A DNA stretch of 41,757 nt from Lysobacter antibioticus HS124 (GTDB lineage Bacteria; Pseudomonadota; Gammaproteobacteria; Xanthomonadales; Xanthomonadaceae): positions 1 through 41,757 of the forward strand of contig NZ_HG424497.1 in the NCBI RefSeq assembly GCF_000336385.2, given 5' to 3'. Positions 1 through 9,350 of the stretch are shown here, one piece after another. How positions within the stretch are numbered: position 1 is the stretch's first letter; each line of letters starts with the position of its first letter. The notes beneath the pieces were generated by a model. It saw only the letters and a list, made by a program, of their open reading frames with translations. It was not told where the DNA came from and made no database searches. The translations under genes were made by a program, and so were the position numbers.

Positions 1-108
1 CCGCCGGTCCGTCCGCCACGCCGGGCACAGGCACCGGCCCGGCCGCGTATCGGCGCGGTTGCGCACGCCGCCGCGCGCATCGCGCCGCACGGCCGCCGGC
101 GAGCGCTG

Positions 109-117
109 TGCTACCAT
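109..117 (+). promoter_or_regulatory. possible extended -10 promoter for the aminotransferase gene
   Basis: TG-C-TACCAT at 109-117 matches an extended -10 pattern (TGnTAnnAT) in otherwise very GC-rich DNA. No -35 hexamer is recognisable upstream. It would give a leader of about 90 nt before the ATG at 215. The rest of bases 1-214 shows no gene I can support. Confidence 0.3.
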
Positions 118-214
118 TTTGCGGCTCGATCCGGCGGTTTCGCAGCCTTCGGGAACCCCGTCGCGCACCTCTCCCGCACGCTCCCGACGTACCCGACCCC
201 ACGAGGTTTCTACG

Positions 215-1420
215 ATGCCCCAGCTCGCCCGGCGCATCGGTCGCGCCAAGCCCAGCGCGATCATGCAGGTTGCCGAAAAGGCCAAGCGGCTCAAGGCCGA
301 AGGCCGCGACATCATCAGCTTCTCGATCGGCGTTCCCAACTTCCTGCCCGGCGAGCACGTCTACGCCGCGGTGCGCGAAGCGCTCGCCAAAGACAGCGGC
401 CAATACGGCAGCAACCGCGGCGCCGACGCGCTGCTGGATGCCTTCATCGAGCACATGGGCAAAATCGGCCTGACCGGCTACGGCCGGGTCAACTGCGCCA
501 CCGGCATCGGCGCCAAGCACGTGATCTACAACATCGCCGAGGCGCTGCTCGACGAAGGCGACACGATCGCGTTCCCGACGCCGTACTGGACCAGCTATCT
601 CGACATCGCCGAGATCGTCAACGCCAAGATCGACCTGCTGCCTTGCCCCGCCTCGCAGGACTACAAGCTCACCCCGGAACAGCTCGACGCCGCGCTGGCG
701 AAGAAGCCGAAGGTGTTCTTGTTCAACAATCCCTCGAACCCGACCGGCATGGTCTATTCGAAGGACGAAATCGACGCGCTGGCCGCGGTCGTCGCCAAGC
801 ATCCGGACACCTGGATCATCACCGACGACATCTACAACCGGATGGTGTTCGACGGCCTGGGCTATCACAACTTCGTCCACTCGCGTCCGGAACTGCGCGA
901 CCGGGTGATCTTCATCGACTCGCTGTCCAAGACCTACGGCATGCCGGGTTGGCGCGTGGGCTTCATGGCCGGGCCGGAATCGGTCGCCCAGGCCGTGACC
1001 ACGATGAATTCCAACCACATCACCAACGTGCCGGAGATCGTCACCGCCGCCGCGGTGGCCGCGCTGTCCGGTCCGCAGGACGTGCCGACGCAGAAGTGCG
1101 CCGAGTTCCAGGCCAAGCGCGACCAGGTCATGGCGGTGATGAACGCGATCCCGGGCGTGGTCTGCCCGCGTCCGCAGGGCGCGTTCTACGTGTTCCCGGA
1201 CATCAGCGTCGCCTTCGGCAAGACCCACCAGCCCAGCGGCCTGAAGATCGGCAACGACATGGACCTGTGCAACGCTCTGCTGGAAACCAAGGGCGTGGCC
1301 TGCGTGCCCGGTTCGGCGTTCGGCGAGCCGCGCGCGCTGCGCATCAGCTACACCTGTCCGACCCCGCAGCTGGCCCCCGGCCTGCAGCGCTTCCAGGAAT
1401 TCTTCGCCGAGCTCGCCTGA
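215..1420 (+). CDS. PLP-dependent aminotransferase, class I/II (aspartate aminotransferase-like)
   Basis: A 401-residue fold-type I aminotransferase, predicted cytosolic, moving an amino group between an amino acid and a 2-oxo acid; aspartate/2-oxoglutarate is the likeliest pair but an aromatic or alanine preference cannot be excluded. Visible hallmarks are NNPSNPTG (171-178, N175 near the cofactor), D204 and Y207 in TDDIYNRM, the Schiff-base lysine K239 in SLSKTYGMPGWRVGF, R247 just after it, and a C-terminal ALRISY arginine of the type that binds the substrate carboxylate. Length is normal for the family. The reading frame is open upstream to a TTG at 59, but the ATG at 215 is preferred: it has GAGG at 203-206 and starts exactly where the family does (MPQLARRIGRAKPSA). 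A glutaredoxin-like gene follows after 50 bp and may be co-transcribed. Confidence 0.88.
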   Translation: MPQLARRIGRAKPSAIMQVAEKAKRLKAEGRDIISFSIGVPNFLPGEHVYAAVREALAKDSGQYGSNRGADALLDAFIEHMGKIGLTGYGRVNCATGIGAKHVIYNIAEALLDEGDTIAFPTPYWTSYLDIAEIVNAKIDLLPCPASQDYKLTPEQLDAALAKKPKVFLFNNPSNPTGMVYSKDEIDALAAVVAKHPDTWIITDDIYNRMVFDGLGYHNFVHSRPELRDRVIFIDSLSKTYGMPGWRVGFMAGPESVAQAVTTMNSNHITNVPEIVTAAAVAALSGPQDVPTQKCAEFQAKRDQVMAVMNAIPGVVCPRPQGAFYVFPDISVAFGKTHQPSGLKIGNDMDLCNALLETKGVACVPGSAFGEPRALRISYTCPTPQLAPGLQRFQEFFAELA

Positions 1421-1470
1421 GCCCGGCAAGAACTTCCAGGCCACCCAGACGATCCGGAGAAAGGAAGCCC

Positions 1471-1860
1471 ATGCGTGTCACCACCGTGCTCTGGATCGTT
1501 CTGGCGGCCGCCGTCGGCATCGGCGGCGCCAAGGCGCTCAAGTCCGGCAGCCTCGCCGGCTTGTTCTCTTCGCGTCCGGCCGAACTGCAGCCGGACGACC
1601 CGCGCCGCAGCACCGGCGACAAGCGCATCGTGATGCTCGCCGCGGAGTGGTGCGGTTATTGCGAGAAGCTGCGCAAGGACTTCGAGCTGGCCGAGGTGCG
1701 CTACCGCATCATCGACATCGACACGCCCGAGGGCCAGCGCGCGATGAGCGCGGTCGGCGCGCGCGGCGTGCCGGTGACCATCGTCGGCCAGGACATCGTC
1801 TACGGCTACAACATGGACGAGATCAAGCAGCGGCTGGAGCCGCTGGGCTACCGCCTGTAA
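1471..1860 (+). CDS. membrane-anchored glutaredoxin-like protein
   Basis: A 129-residue protein. Residues 5-22 are hydrophobic and look like a signal anchor or uncleaved signal peptide; residues 50-129 form a compact thioredoxin/glutaredoxin fold. The dithiol motif is W60-C61-G62-Y63-C64 and the cis-proline lies in GVPVTIVG (P101), so it should exchange dithiols with disulfides or glutathione mixed disulfides. With the N-terminal helix inserted, the redox domain would face the periplasm, which is unusual for a glutaredoxin; a cytoplasmic orientation cannot be excluded. A purine-rich Shine-Dalgarno (GGAGAAAGGA, 1456-1465) fits the ATG. It lies 50 bp after the aminotransferase and 94 bp before mdh, all on the same strand. 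The physiological partner is unknown. Confidence 0.8.
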   Translation: MRVTTVLWIVLAAAVGIGGAKALKSGSLAGLFSSRPAELQPDDPRRSTGDKRIVMLAAEWCGYCEKLRKDFELAEVRYRIIDIDTPEGQRAMSAVGARGVPVTIVGQDIVYGYNMDEIKQRLEPLGYRL

Positions 1861-1954
1861 GCGCGGCCGCTTCGTCCTCCCGTTCGCGGGCCGCGCGCCC
1901 GCATCCGTTCAACCTGCGATCCCATCTGCGATCCAATAGCGAAGGAAACACCCC

Positions 1955-2941
1955 ATGAAGACTCCCGTCCGCGTTGCCGTCACCGGTGCTGCCGGCCAGA
2001 TCGGCTATGCCCTGCTGTTCCGCATCGCTTCCGGCGAAATGCTCGGCAAGGACCAGCCGGTCATCCTGCAGATGCTGGAACTGCCGCTGGAGAAGGCCCA
2101 GGCCGCGCTCAAGGGCGTGATGATGGAGCTGGAAGACTGCGCCTTCCCGCTGCTGGCCGGCATGGTCGGCACCGACGATCCCAAGGTCGCGTTCAAGGAC
2201 GCCGACTACGCCCTGCTGGTCGGCGCGATGCCGCGCGGCCCGGGCATGGAGCGCAAGGACCTGCTGCTGAAGAACGCCGAGATCTTCACCGTGCAGGGCA
2301 AGGCCCTGAACGACGTCGCCTCGCGCAACGTCAAGGTGCTGGTGGTGGGCAACCCGGCCAACACCAACGCCTACATCGCCATGAAGTCGGCGCCGGACCT
2401 GCCGGCCAAGAACTTCACCGCGATGCTGCGCCTGGACCACAACCGCGCGCTGTCGCAGCTGGCCGCCAAGGCCGGCGTCGCCGTCGCCGACATCAAGAAC
2501 ATGGTGGTGTGGGGCAACCACAGCCCGACCATGTACCCGGACTACCGCTTCGCCACCGTCGGCGGCCAGTCGCTGAAGGACAAGATCAACGACGCCGACT
2601 GGAACGCGAACACCTTCATCCCGGTGGTCGGCAAGCGCGGCGCGGCGATCATCGAAGCGCGCGGCCTGTCCTCGGCCGCCTCGGCCGCCAACGCCGCCAT
2701 CGACCACATGCGCGACTGGGCGCTGGGCAGCAACGGCGAGTGGGTGACCATGGGCGTGCCGTCCGACGGCAGCTACGGCATTCCGGAAGGCGTGATGTAC
2801 GGCGTGCCGGTGATCACCGCCAACGGCGAATACACCCGCGTCGAAGGCCTGGACGTCGACGCGTTCAGCCGCGCCGCGATGGACAAGACCCTGGCCGAGC
2901 TGGAAGAAGAGCGCGCCGGCGTCGCCCACCTGCTGGGCTGA
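1955..2941 (+). CDS. mdh: malate dehydrogenase
   Basis: A 328-residue NAD-dependent malate dehydrogenase interconverting malate and oxaloacetate in the TCA cycle. The dinucleotide-binding loop GAAGQIG is at 11-17. Substrate arginines R94 and R100 sit in [14 protein letters not shown], and R164 in [15 protein letters not shown]. The catalytic pair is D161 and H189 ([16 protein letters not shown]). The long active-site loop and overall length match the clade of about 328 residues common in beta- and gammaproteobacteria rather than the 312-residue E. coli type. The ATG is preceded by GAAGGAAA at 1941-1948. A 9-bp direct repeat (CTGCGATCC at 1914-1922 and 1926-1934) lies in the leader. A strong intrinsic terminator follows directly. 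Confidence 0.97.
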   Translation: MKTPVRVAVTGAAGQIGYALLFRIASGEMLGKDQPVILQMLELPLEKAQAALKGVMMELEDCAFPLLAGMVGTDDPKVAFKDADYALLVGAMPRGPGMERKDLLLKNAEIFTVQGKALNDVASRNVKVLVVGNPANTNAYIAMKSAPDLPAKNFTAMLRLDHNRALSQLAAKAGVAVADIKNMVVWGNHSPTMYPDYRFATVGGQSLKDKINDADWNANTFIPVVGKRGAAIIEARGLSSAASAANAAIDHMRDWALGSNGEWVTMGVPSDGSYGIPEGVMYGVPVITANGEYTRVEGLDVDAFSRAAMDKTLAELEEERAGVAHLLG

Positions 2942-2964
2942 TCCGCGCCGCGCGCAAGACCCGG

Positions 2965-2990
2965 AACGGGGCGGCTTCGGCCGCCCCGTT
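2965..2990 (+). terminator. intrinsic terminator after mdh
   Basis: Perfect 11-bp stem (2965-2975 with 2980-2990) closed by a TTCG tetraloop, running into TTTCGTTT. It lies 24 bp after the mdh stop. Confidence 0.88.
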
Positions 2991-3131
2991 TCGTTTGGCG
3001 GCGGCGTGTTTCGACGGATCGCCCCGCCGTCGGCCCGGCGCTGCATTGCGGCGTCGTTCGGCGCGCCGCAGCGGCCGCCGCAGTGCGCAGGAAGCGTGTA
3101 GGATCGGTTCCGCCGTGTTTCAGGACCGCCC

Positions 3132-3806
3132 ATGAGCGACGCGCTGCGCCTGTTGATCGCCGACGACCACCCGATGTTCCGGGCGGCGCTGCGGCATGCG
3201 CTGGGCGAAGTGCTGCCCGGCGCGGGCATCGTCGAAGTGGCCAGCCAGAGCGCGCTGGAGGCGGCCGTCGCCGGCGGCGAAGCCTTCGACCTGGCCATGC
3301 TCGACCTGATGATGCCGGGCGCGATGGGCTTTTCCTCGCTGGTGTTCGCGCGCGGCCAGCGGCCGGAACTGCCGGTGGTGATCATCTCCTCCAACGAGCA
3401 CCCGCGCACGATCCGACGCGCGCAGCAGTTCGGCGCCTCCGGCTTCGTGCCCAAGTCGGCGCCGGCCAGCGTGCTCGGCGAGGCGGTGACCGCCGTGTTG
3501 GCGGGCAAGGTCTGGTTTCCGCCGCTGCAGGCCGAGCGCGACGAAGGCGACGCCCAGCTCGCCGACCGCCTGGCCCAGCTGACCCCGCAGCAGCTGCGGG
3601 TGCTGATGCGGCTGGCCGACGGCCTGCTCAACAAGCAGATCGCCTACGACCTGTCGCTGGCCGAAAACACGGTCAAGATCCACGTCACCGCGATCCTGCG
3701 CAAGCTCGGCTGCCACTCGCGCACCCAGGCGGCGGTGCTGGTCAAGGGGCTGTCGCTGGAAGAGGAAAGCGGCGGCCTGCACGATCAGGGCAACGCGCTG
3801 CGCTAA
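3132..3806 (+). CDS. NarL/LuxR-family response regulator
   Basis: A 224-residue two-component regulator. The receiver domain spans about 1-130, with acidic pocket D11/D12, phospho-acceptor D58 (LAMLDLMMPG) and conserved K108 (GFVPKSAP). A LuxR/NarL-type helix-turn-helix occupies about 148-210 (LTPQQLRVLMRLADG, LAENTVKIHVTAILRKLG). It should be a DNA-binding transcription factor switched by phosphorylation. It converges on the hybrid kinase, the two stops being only 31 bp apart, so the kinase is its probable partner. A NarL-type regulator paired with a DctB-like sensor resembles the Rhodobacter DctS/DctR arrangement rather than the NtrC-type DctB/DctD pair. An AGGA at 3122-3125 precedes the ATG. 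Confidence 0.92.
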   Translation: MSDALRLLIADDHPMFRAALRHALGEVLPGAGIVEVASQSALEAAVAGGEAFDLAMLDLMMPGAMGFSSLVFARGQRPELPVVIISSNEHPRTIRRAQQFGASGFVPKSAPASVLGEAVTAVLAGKVWFPPLQAERDEGDAQLADRLAQLTPQQLRVLMRLADGLLNKQIAYDLSLAENTVKIHVTAILRKLGCHSRTQAAVLVKGLSLEEESGGLHDQGNALR

Positions 3807-3837
3807 GGCCGGCCTCTGGCGCCGCGCTCGACCGGCT

Positions 3838-6480
3838 TCATTCGCCGCGCGCCAATAAGCGCATCGCCAACGCGCGCAGCGCCGCCGGCTTGAGCGGCTT
3901 GGGCAGGAAATGCCAGCCGCGCTCGCTCGCGCGCGGGCGCAAGCCGGGTCCGGCGTCGGCCGACATCAGCACCACCGGCGGCAGCCGCTGCCACAGCGCC
4001 TCCAGTTGCGCGGCCAGTTCGAAGCCGGTGCTTTCGCCGAGCCGGTAATCGAGCAACAGCAACTCGGGCATGGGCGCCTCGACCGCGCGGGCCCGGGCCT
4101 CGGCCGCACTGCCCGCGGCCTCGACCGCGCAGCCCCAGTCGGCGAGCAACCCCTGCGCGGCCTGGCGCGAATGCGGGTCGTCGTCGACCACCCAGACCCG
4201 GCGGCCGTGCAACGCCGAGTCCGGCTCGGGCGCGGCCGCGGATGCCGGCACGGCCGCGGCCTCGACCGGCGCTTGCCGCGCGTAAGGCACTTCGACCGAA
4301 AACACGCTGCCGCGTCCCGGCCAGGAGCGCACGGCGATGCGGTGATCGAGCAACTGCGCGACCCGGCGCACGATCGCCAGCCCCAGGCCGGCGCCGCGCG
4401 CCGGCGCTTCCACGCCGACGTCCAGGCGCTGGAACTCTTCGAAGATCAGTTCGCGCTTGGCCTCGGGGATGCCCGGGCCGGTGTCCCAGATCTCGATCCG
4501 CACGCCGTCGCGCAGGCGCCGCGCGCCGAGCACGATGCAGCCCGCGCGCGGCGTGAATTGCAGCGCGTTGGAAAGGAAGTTCTGCACGATCCGGCGCAAC
4601 AGCACCTCGTCGCTGTCGACGATCGCGCTGCTGGCGATGCAATGCAGGCGCAGCCCGTGCGATTCGGCGAGGATGCGGAACTGGCCTTCGATCGCGTCGA
4701 ACACCCGCGCCAGCGGCAAGGCGCCGCGGCGCACTTCCAGCGCGCCCGACTCCAGCCGCGATATGTCCAGCAGGCTGGACAGGATGTCGTCCTGCGCGGT
4801 CAGCGCGGCCTCGATGCGGTCGGCCAGCTCGCGGCTGTCCGGGTCGACCCGCCGGCGCAGCGAGGACAGATACATGCGCGCCGCGTTCAAGGGTTGCAGC
4901 AGGTCGTGCACCGCCGCGGCGACGAAGCGGGTCTTGTAGCGGTTGGCGCGTTCGGCGTCGCCTTTGGCCGCCTGCAGGTCGCTGGTGCGCTGCTCGATGC
5001 CGCGCTCCAGGCTGTCGGCGAGGCTGCGCAGATCGCGCGCGGCCTGCTTGTAGGCGGTGATGTCGGCGTAGCTGGTGACGAAGCCGCCGTCGGGCATCGG
5101 ATTGCCGCGGATCTCGATCACCGTGCCGTCGGGGCGCTCGCGCTCGTGCAGATACGGCTGGCCGCGCTGCAGGTGTTCGAGCCGGCGCCGGATCGCCTCC
5201 TCGGGCTCGTTGCCGAGCAGGCCGCGCCGGGCGTTGTAGCGGATCAGGTCTTCGATCGGGCGACCGACCTGCAACAGCTCCGGCGGATAGCGGAACAGCT
5301 CGGCATAGCGCCGGTTCCAGGCCACCAGGCGCAGTTGCGCGTCGACCACGCTGATGCCCTGCGGCAGATGCTCCAGGCTCTGGCTTTCGCCGAGGCTGGC
5401 CTGCGCTGCCTGGACCACGCCGTCGCCGGCGTTGCGCAGCGCCTCGGCGTGCAGCTCGACCATCTTCTCCAGTTCCTGCCGGCTGCGCAGCCGCAGCGCG
5501 GCGATGCGGTTGCGCTGCAGGATCAGCAGCACCACCGAGACCATCAGCAGCCAGGCGCCGGCGGCGACCAGGCGCGCGATCCAGGCCGTGCGCAGGCTCG
5601 GCGTGGTATCGCGCAACAGGTGCAGGGTCCAGTTCTCGCGCGGCAGGTGCAGCGACTGCCACAGCATCGGTTCGCGCATCGCCGGATCGCGCAGCCGCAC
5701 CACCCGCGCGCCTTCGCCGACCTCGCGCTGGACCCGGAACGCGGCCGCTTGCAGGCGCTGGCCCTGGTACTGCCGGGTGAGGCGCAGCTCGCGCTGCTGC
5801 GCCGGCGTTTGCGGCGCGAGCACGCGATAGCGCCATTGCGGATGCGCACTGAGGAACACCACGCCGTTGGCGTCGCTGAGCAGGACCAGGTCGCCGCGCT
5901 CGCTCCAGTCCGAACGGATGTCCTCCAGTTCGACCTTGACCGCGACTGCGCCGACCGCGCCGCCGCGCTCGTCGTGGACGGCGCGGGCGATGAAGTGTCC
6001 GGGCACGTGGGTGGTGACGCCGATGGCGTAGAACTCGCCCGCGCCTTGGGTCATCGCGCGCTGGAAATACGGGCGGAAGGCATAGGAATGGCCGACATTG
6101 CTGTTGGCCAGGTTCCAGTTGCTGGCGGCGATGCCGATGCCCGCCGCGTCGATCAGGGTCAGCGTGCTGGTGCGGTTGGCGAAATTGAGCTGGACCAGGC
6201 GCTCGTTGGCGCGCTGGCGCTGGGTGCGGTCGTTCGGATTCGCGAGCGTCGCGCGCAGTTGCGGGTCCAGCGACAGCACCGCCGGCATGATCCGATAGCG
6301 ATCGATGTGCTGCTCGATCACCTGCGCCCGCTGCCCCAGCAACGCCCGCGCTTCTCCCGCCTGGCGCAGCAGCGCTTGCGAGTACGCCACCCGCCCGGCG
6401 ACCCACGCCGACAGCAGCCCGCCGGCCACGATCAGGATCAGCCACAAGGCGTTGCGGAGTTGGCGGGGGTGGTTCAGCAC
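3838..6480 (-). CDS. hybrid sensor histidine kinase with DctB-like periplasmic sensor
   Basis: An 880-residue membrane kinase. TM1 is at about 10-32 and TM2 at about 300-322. The periplasmic region between carries dCache/DctB-type signatures (SNWNLAN, YAFRPYFQRA, FYAIGVTTHVPGHF, WRYRVL), the fold that binds C4-dicarboxylates in DctB. A PAS domain follows at about 365-480, then HisKA with H525 (VHDLLQPLN), HATPase with N-box N634/N638, DTGPGIP (666-672) and RGAGLGLAIV (695-704), and a C-terminal receiver with D766-D768, phospho-acceptor D811 and K861. The start is GTG with a weak ribosome site and lies inside an intergenic repeat, so a slightly different start is possible. Genes upstream on the same strand encode a porin, DctA and a KgtP-like permease, which fits control of dicarboxylate uptake. 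The ligand is inferred, not shown. Confidence 0.88.
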   Translation of the reverse strand: MLNHPRQLRNALWLILIVAGGLLSAWVAGRVAYSQALLRQAGEARALLGQRAQVIEQHIDRYRIMPAVLSLDPQLRATLANPNDRTQRQRANERLVQLNFANRTSTLTLIDAAGIGIAASNWNLANSNVGHSYAFRPYFQRAMTQGAGEFYAIGVTTHVPGHFIARAVHDERGGAVGAVAVKVELEDIRSDWSERGDLVLLSDANGVVFLSAHPQWRYRVLAPQTPAQQRELRLTRQYQGQRLQAAAFRVQREVGEGARVVRLRDPAMREPMLWQSLHLPRENWTLHLLRDTTPSLRTAWIARLVAAGAWLLMVSVVLLILQRNRIAALRLRSRQELEKMVELHAEALRNAGDGVVQAAQASLGESQSLEHLPQGISVVDAQLRLVAWNRRYAELFRYPPELLQVGRPIEDLIRYNARRGLLGNEPEEAIRRRLEHLQRGQPYLHERERPDGTVIEIRGNPMPDGGFVTSYADITAYKQAARDLRSLADSLERGIEQRTSDLQAAKGDAERANRYKTRFVAAAVHDLLQPLNAARMYLSSLRRRVDPDSRELADRIEAALTAQDDILSSLLDISRLESGALEVRRGALPLARVFDAIEGQFRILAESHGLRLHCIASSAIVDSDEVLLRRIVQNFLSNALQFTPRAGCIVLGARRLRDGVRIEIWDTGPGIPEAKRELIFEEFQRLDVGVEAPARGAGLGLAIVRRVAQLLDHRIAVRSWPGRGSVFSVEVPYARQAPVEAAAVPASAAAPEPDSALHGRRVWVVDDDPHSRQAAQGLLADWGCAVEAAGSAAEARARAVEAPMPELLLLDYRLGESTGFELAAQLEALWQRLPPVVLMSADAGPGLRPRASERGWHFLPKPLKPAALRALAMRLLARGE

Positions 6481-6489
6481 GGTAGAGCC

Positions 6490-6620
6490 GGGATTGGAGA
6501 TTCGGGATTCGGGATTCGCAAAGCGTTTTGCCGATTCTGTCAGCTTACTCGCCCGCGCCCGAGATCACCCAACTCTCCCGCACCGCTCTTGCCAATCCCG
6601 AATCCCCCATCCCGAATCTC
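6490..6620. repeat. inverted pair of GGGATTCGGGATT-type intergenic repeats
   Basis: The left arm at 6490-6518 is built of GGGATTGG/GATTCGGGATTCG blocks and the right arm at 6592-6620 is its imperfect inverse. Together they can fold into a long hairpin covering the spacer between porin and kinase. The right arm touches the porin stop codon. The same family occurs at 20886-20957. It may work as a processing or termination structure between the two minus-strand genes. Confidence 0.7.
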
Positions 6621-7830
6621 AAAACTGCACCTGCGCCCGCATCTCCAGCATGCTCGGGTCCGCAGACAGCGGGCCCTTGTCGGCCTTCACTCGCACGTAG
6701 TTGGCTTGGCACTTGAAGTGGCTGGTCAGGTACCAGTTCACGCCCAGGGTCAGGTCGCGCTGGCGGCCGCCGGCGATGCCGCCGTCGTCGAGGTCGAGTT
6801 CGCCGTAGCGGGCCAGCAGTTCGACCGCGCCGTAGCGATGGGCCGGCTTGACGTTGCCGACGTTGTTGCCGTTGTAGGGACGCGATTCGCCGGTGAGCAC
6901 CCAACTGCCGGTGAGGTAGTAGCCGTCGGCGCTGAAGTCGCGCGCGCCGTTCTCGCGTTGCGCGGTGGCGTGCAGGTACTCGGCCTGGGCCGACCAGGGG
7001 CCGTCGATCCACAGCGCTTCCAGGCCGTTGCGCACGATCTTGTCGGTGTTGCGCAGGGTGCCGGAGTCGACCAGGCGCACGCCGGTGAGACCGGCTTCGG
7101 GGCGGGCGCGGAAGCGCGCCGCGGGGCCGAAATACGCGCCGCGGCCGTCGCGATAGCCGTGCGGGTTCTCGACCGAGCCGGTCATGCCCAGGTGCAGCAC
7201 GCGCGCTTTCTCTTTGATCGGGGTCCACACCGCGCGCCCGGCGGCGGTGATGCCGGGGTTGTCGCCCTGCAGGTCGTGGCCGAAGAAGTAGGCCGCGCTG
7301 AGCGCATAGCGCGGCCGTTCCAGCGACCACTCCACGCCGGTGCGGCGGCCCTGATAGATCGCCTGCGAGGCCGCGGACAACTCCATCAGGCTGCCGGCGC
7401 GCGAGGCGGCCACGCTCTCCATGCTGACCGGGGTCTTGAAGTAACCCACGCGCAGTCTGCCCAGGTCGGTGCCGAACAGCGCCTTGGTCTCCATGCGCAG
7501 GGCGACGTCGAGCCAGAGCTTGGATTCGAAGTCGTAGACCGCGGTGAAGTCGTAGACGTCCTTCTTCTTCAGGCTCATGCCGAACTCGCGCCGGCGGTAG
7601 TGACCGCTGTCGCGCAACGCGGTCGCGGCGCTGCCGTAGCCGCGGTCGCCGGAGAAATCGACCGTGTCGTAGGCCCAGTTGGCGGTCGCGGAAAGCTCGG
7701 TGCCGTCGGCGAAAGCGTGCTTGGTCGGCCAGTTTTCCAACGACCAGGGTTCGGCGGCCTGGACGAGCGGGGCGGCCGCGGCCAGCGCGGCGGCGGACAA
7801 GGCGAGGGCGTAGCGGGCGGAACGCGGCAT
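6619..7830 (-). CDS. OprP/OprO-type outer-membrane porin
   Basis: A 403-residue protein with a Sec signal peptide (MPRSARYALALSAAALAAAA..VQAAEP, cleavage near residue 27). It then shows the alternating strand pattern and aromatic girdle of a 16-stranded phosphate-selective-porin-family barrel and ends in phenylalanine (MRAQVQF), as outer-membrane barrels do. Family motifs include SLKKKDVYDFTAVYDFESK, LRVGYFKTPVS and a C-terminal LTLGVNWYLTSHFK. The reading frame extends upstream to 7893, but the ATG at 7830 is preferred because it starts the signal peptide and has GGAG nine bases upstream. Despite the family name, substrates vary; next to dctA and a KgtP-like permease it is more likely to admit organic acids than phosphate, which is inference. 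Confidence 0.85.
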   Translation of the reverse strand: MPRSARYALALSAAALAAAAPLVQAAEPWSLENWPTKHAFADGTELSATANWAYDTVDFSGDRGYGSAATALRDSGHYRRREFGMSLKKKDVYDFTAVYDFESKLWLDVALRMETKALFGTDLGRLRVGYFKTPVSMESVAASRAGSLMELSAASQAIYQGRRTGVEWSLERPRYALSAAYFFGHDLQGDNPGITAAGRAVWTPIKEKARVLHLGMTGSVENPHGYRDGRGAYFGPAARFRARPEAGLTGVRLVDSGTLRNTDKIVRNGLEALWIDGPWSAQAEYLHATAQRENGARDFSADGYYLTGSWVLTGESRPYNGNNVGNVKPAHRYGAVELLARYGELDLDDGGIAGGRQRDLTLGVNWYLTSHFKCQANYVRVKADKGPLSADPSMLEMRAQVQF

Positions 7831-7954
7831 CGGATGGGGCTCCATCGATAGGCGAGGGGCCGTCCTGGCCGCAGGGCGCCGTGCCGGACGCATGGCGTCC
7901 GGCGGCGGGCAGTCAAACGGGGCGATCCGGCCGGGGCGACCGGACCGGGGGCGA

Positions 7955-9277
<1,323 letters not shown>

Positions 9278-9350
9278 GGCGGGTACTCAGGCGGGGACGG
9301 ATGGAGAGGGTGGGGCGGAAAGGAGCGGGAGCGGGTGGGGCGATGAGCGA

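Noticed and set aside
59-214. TTG-initiated 52-codon extension of the aminotransferase
   Set aside because: The ATG at 215 has a proper ribosome site and the family-typical start; the extension is Arg/Pro-rich high-GC noise.
3910-7851. 1313-codon open frame on the plus strand
   Set aside because: It is the antisense shadow of the kinase and porin genes, with Arg/Gln/Ala-rich composition and no domain.
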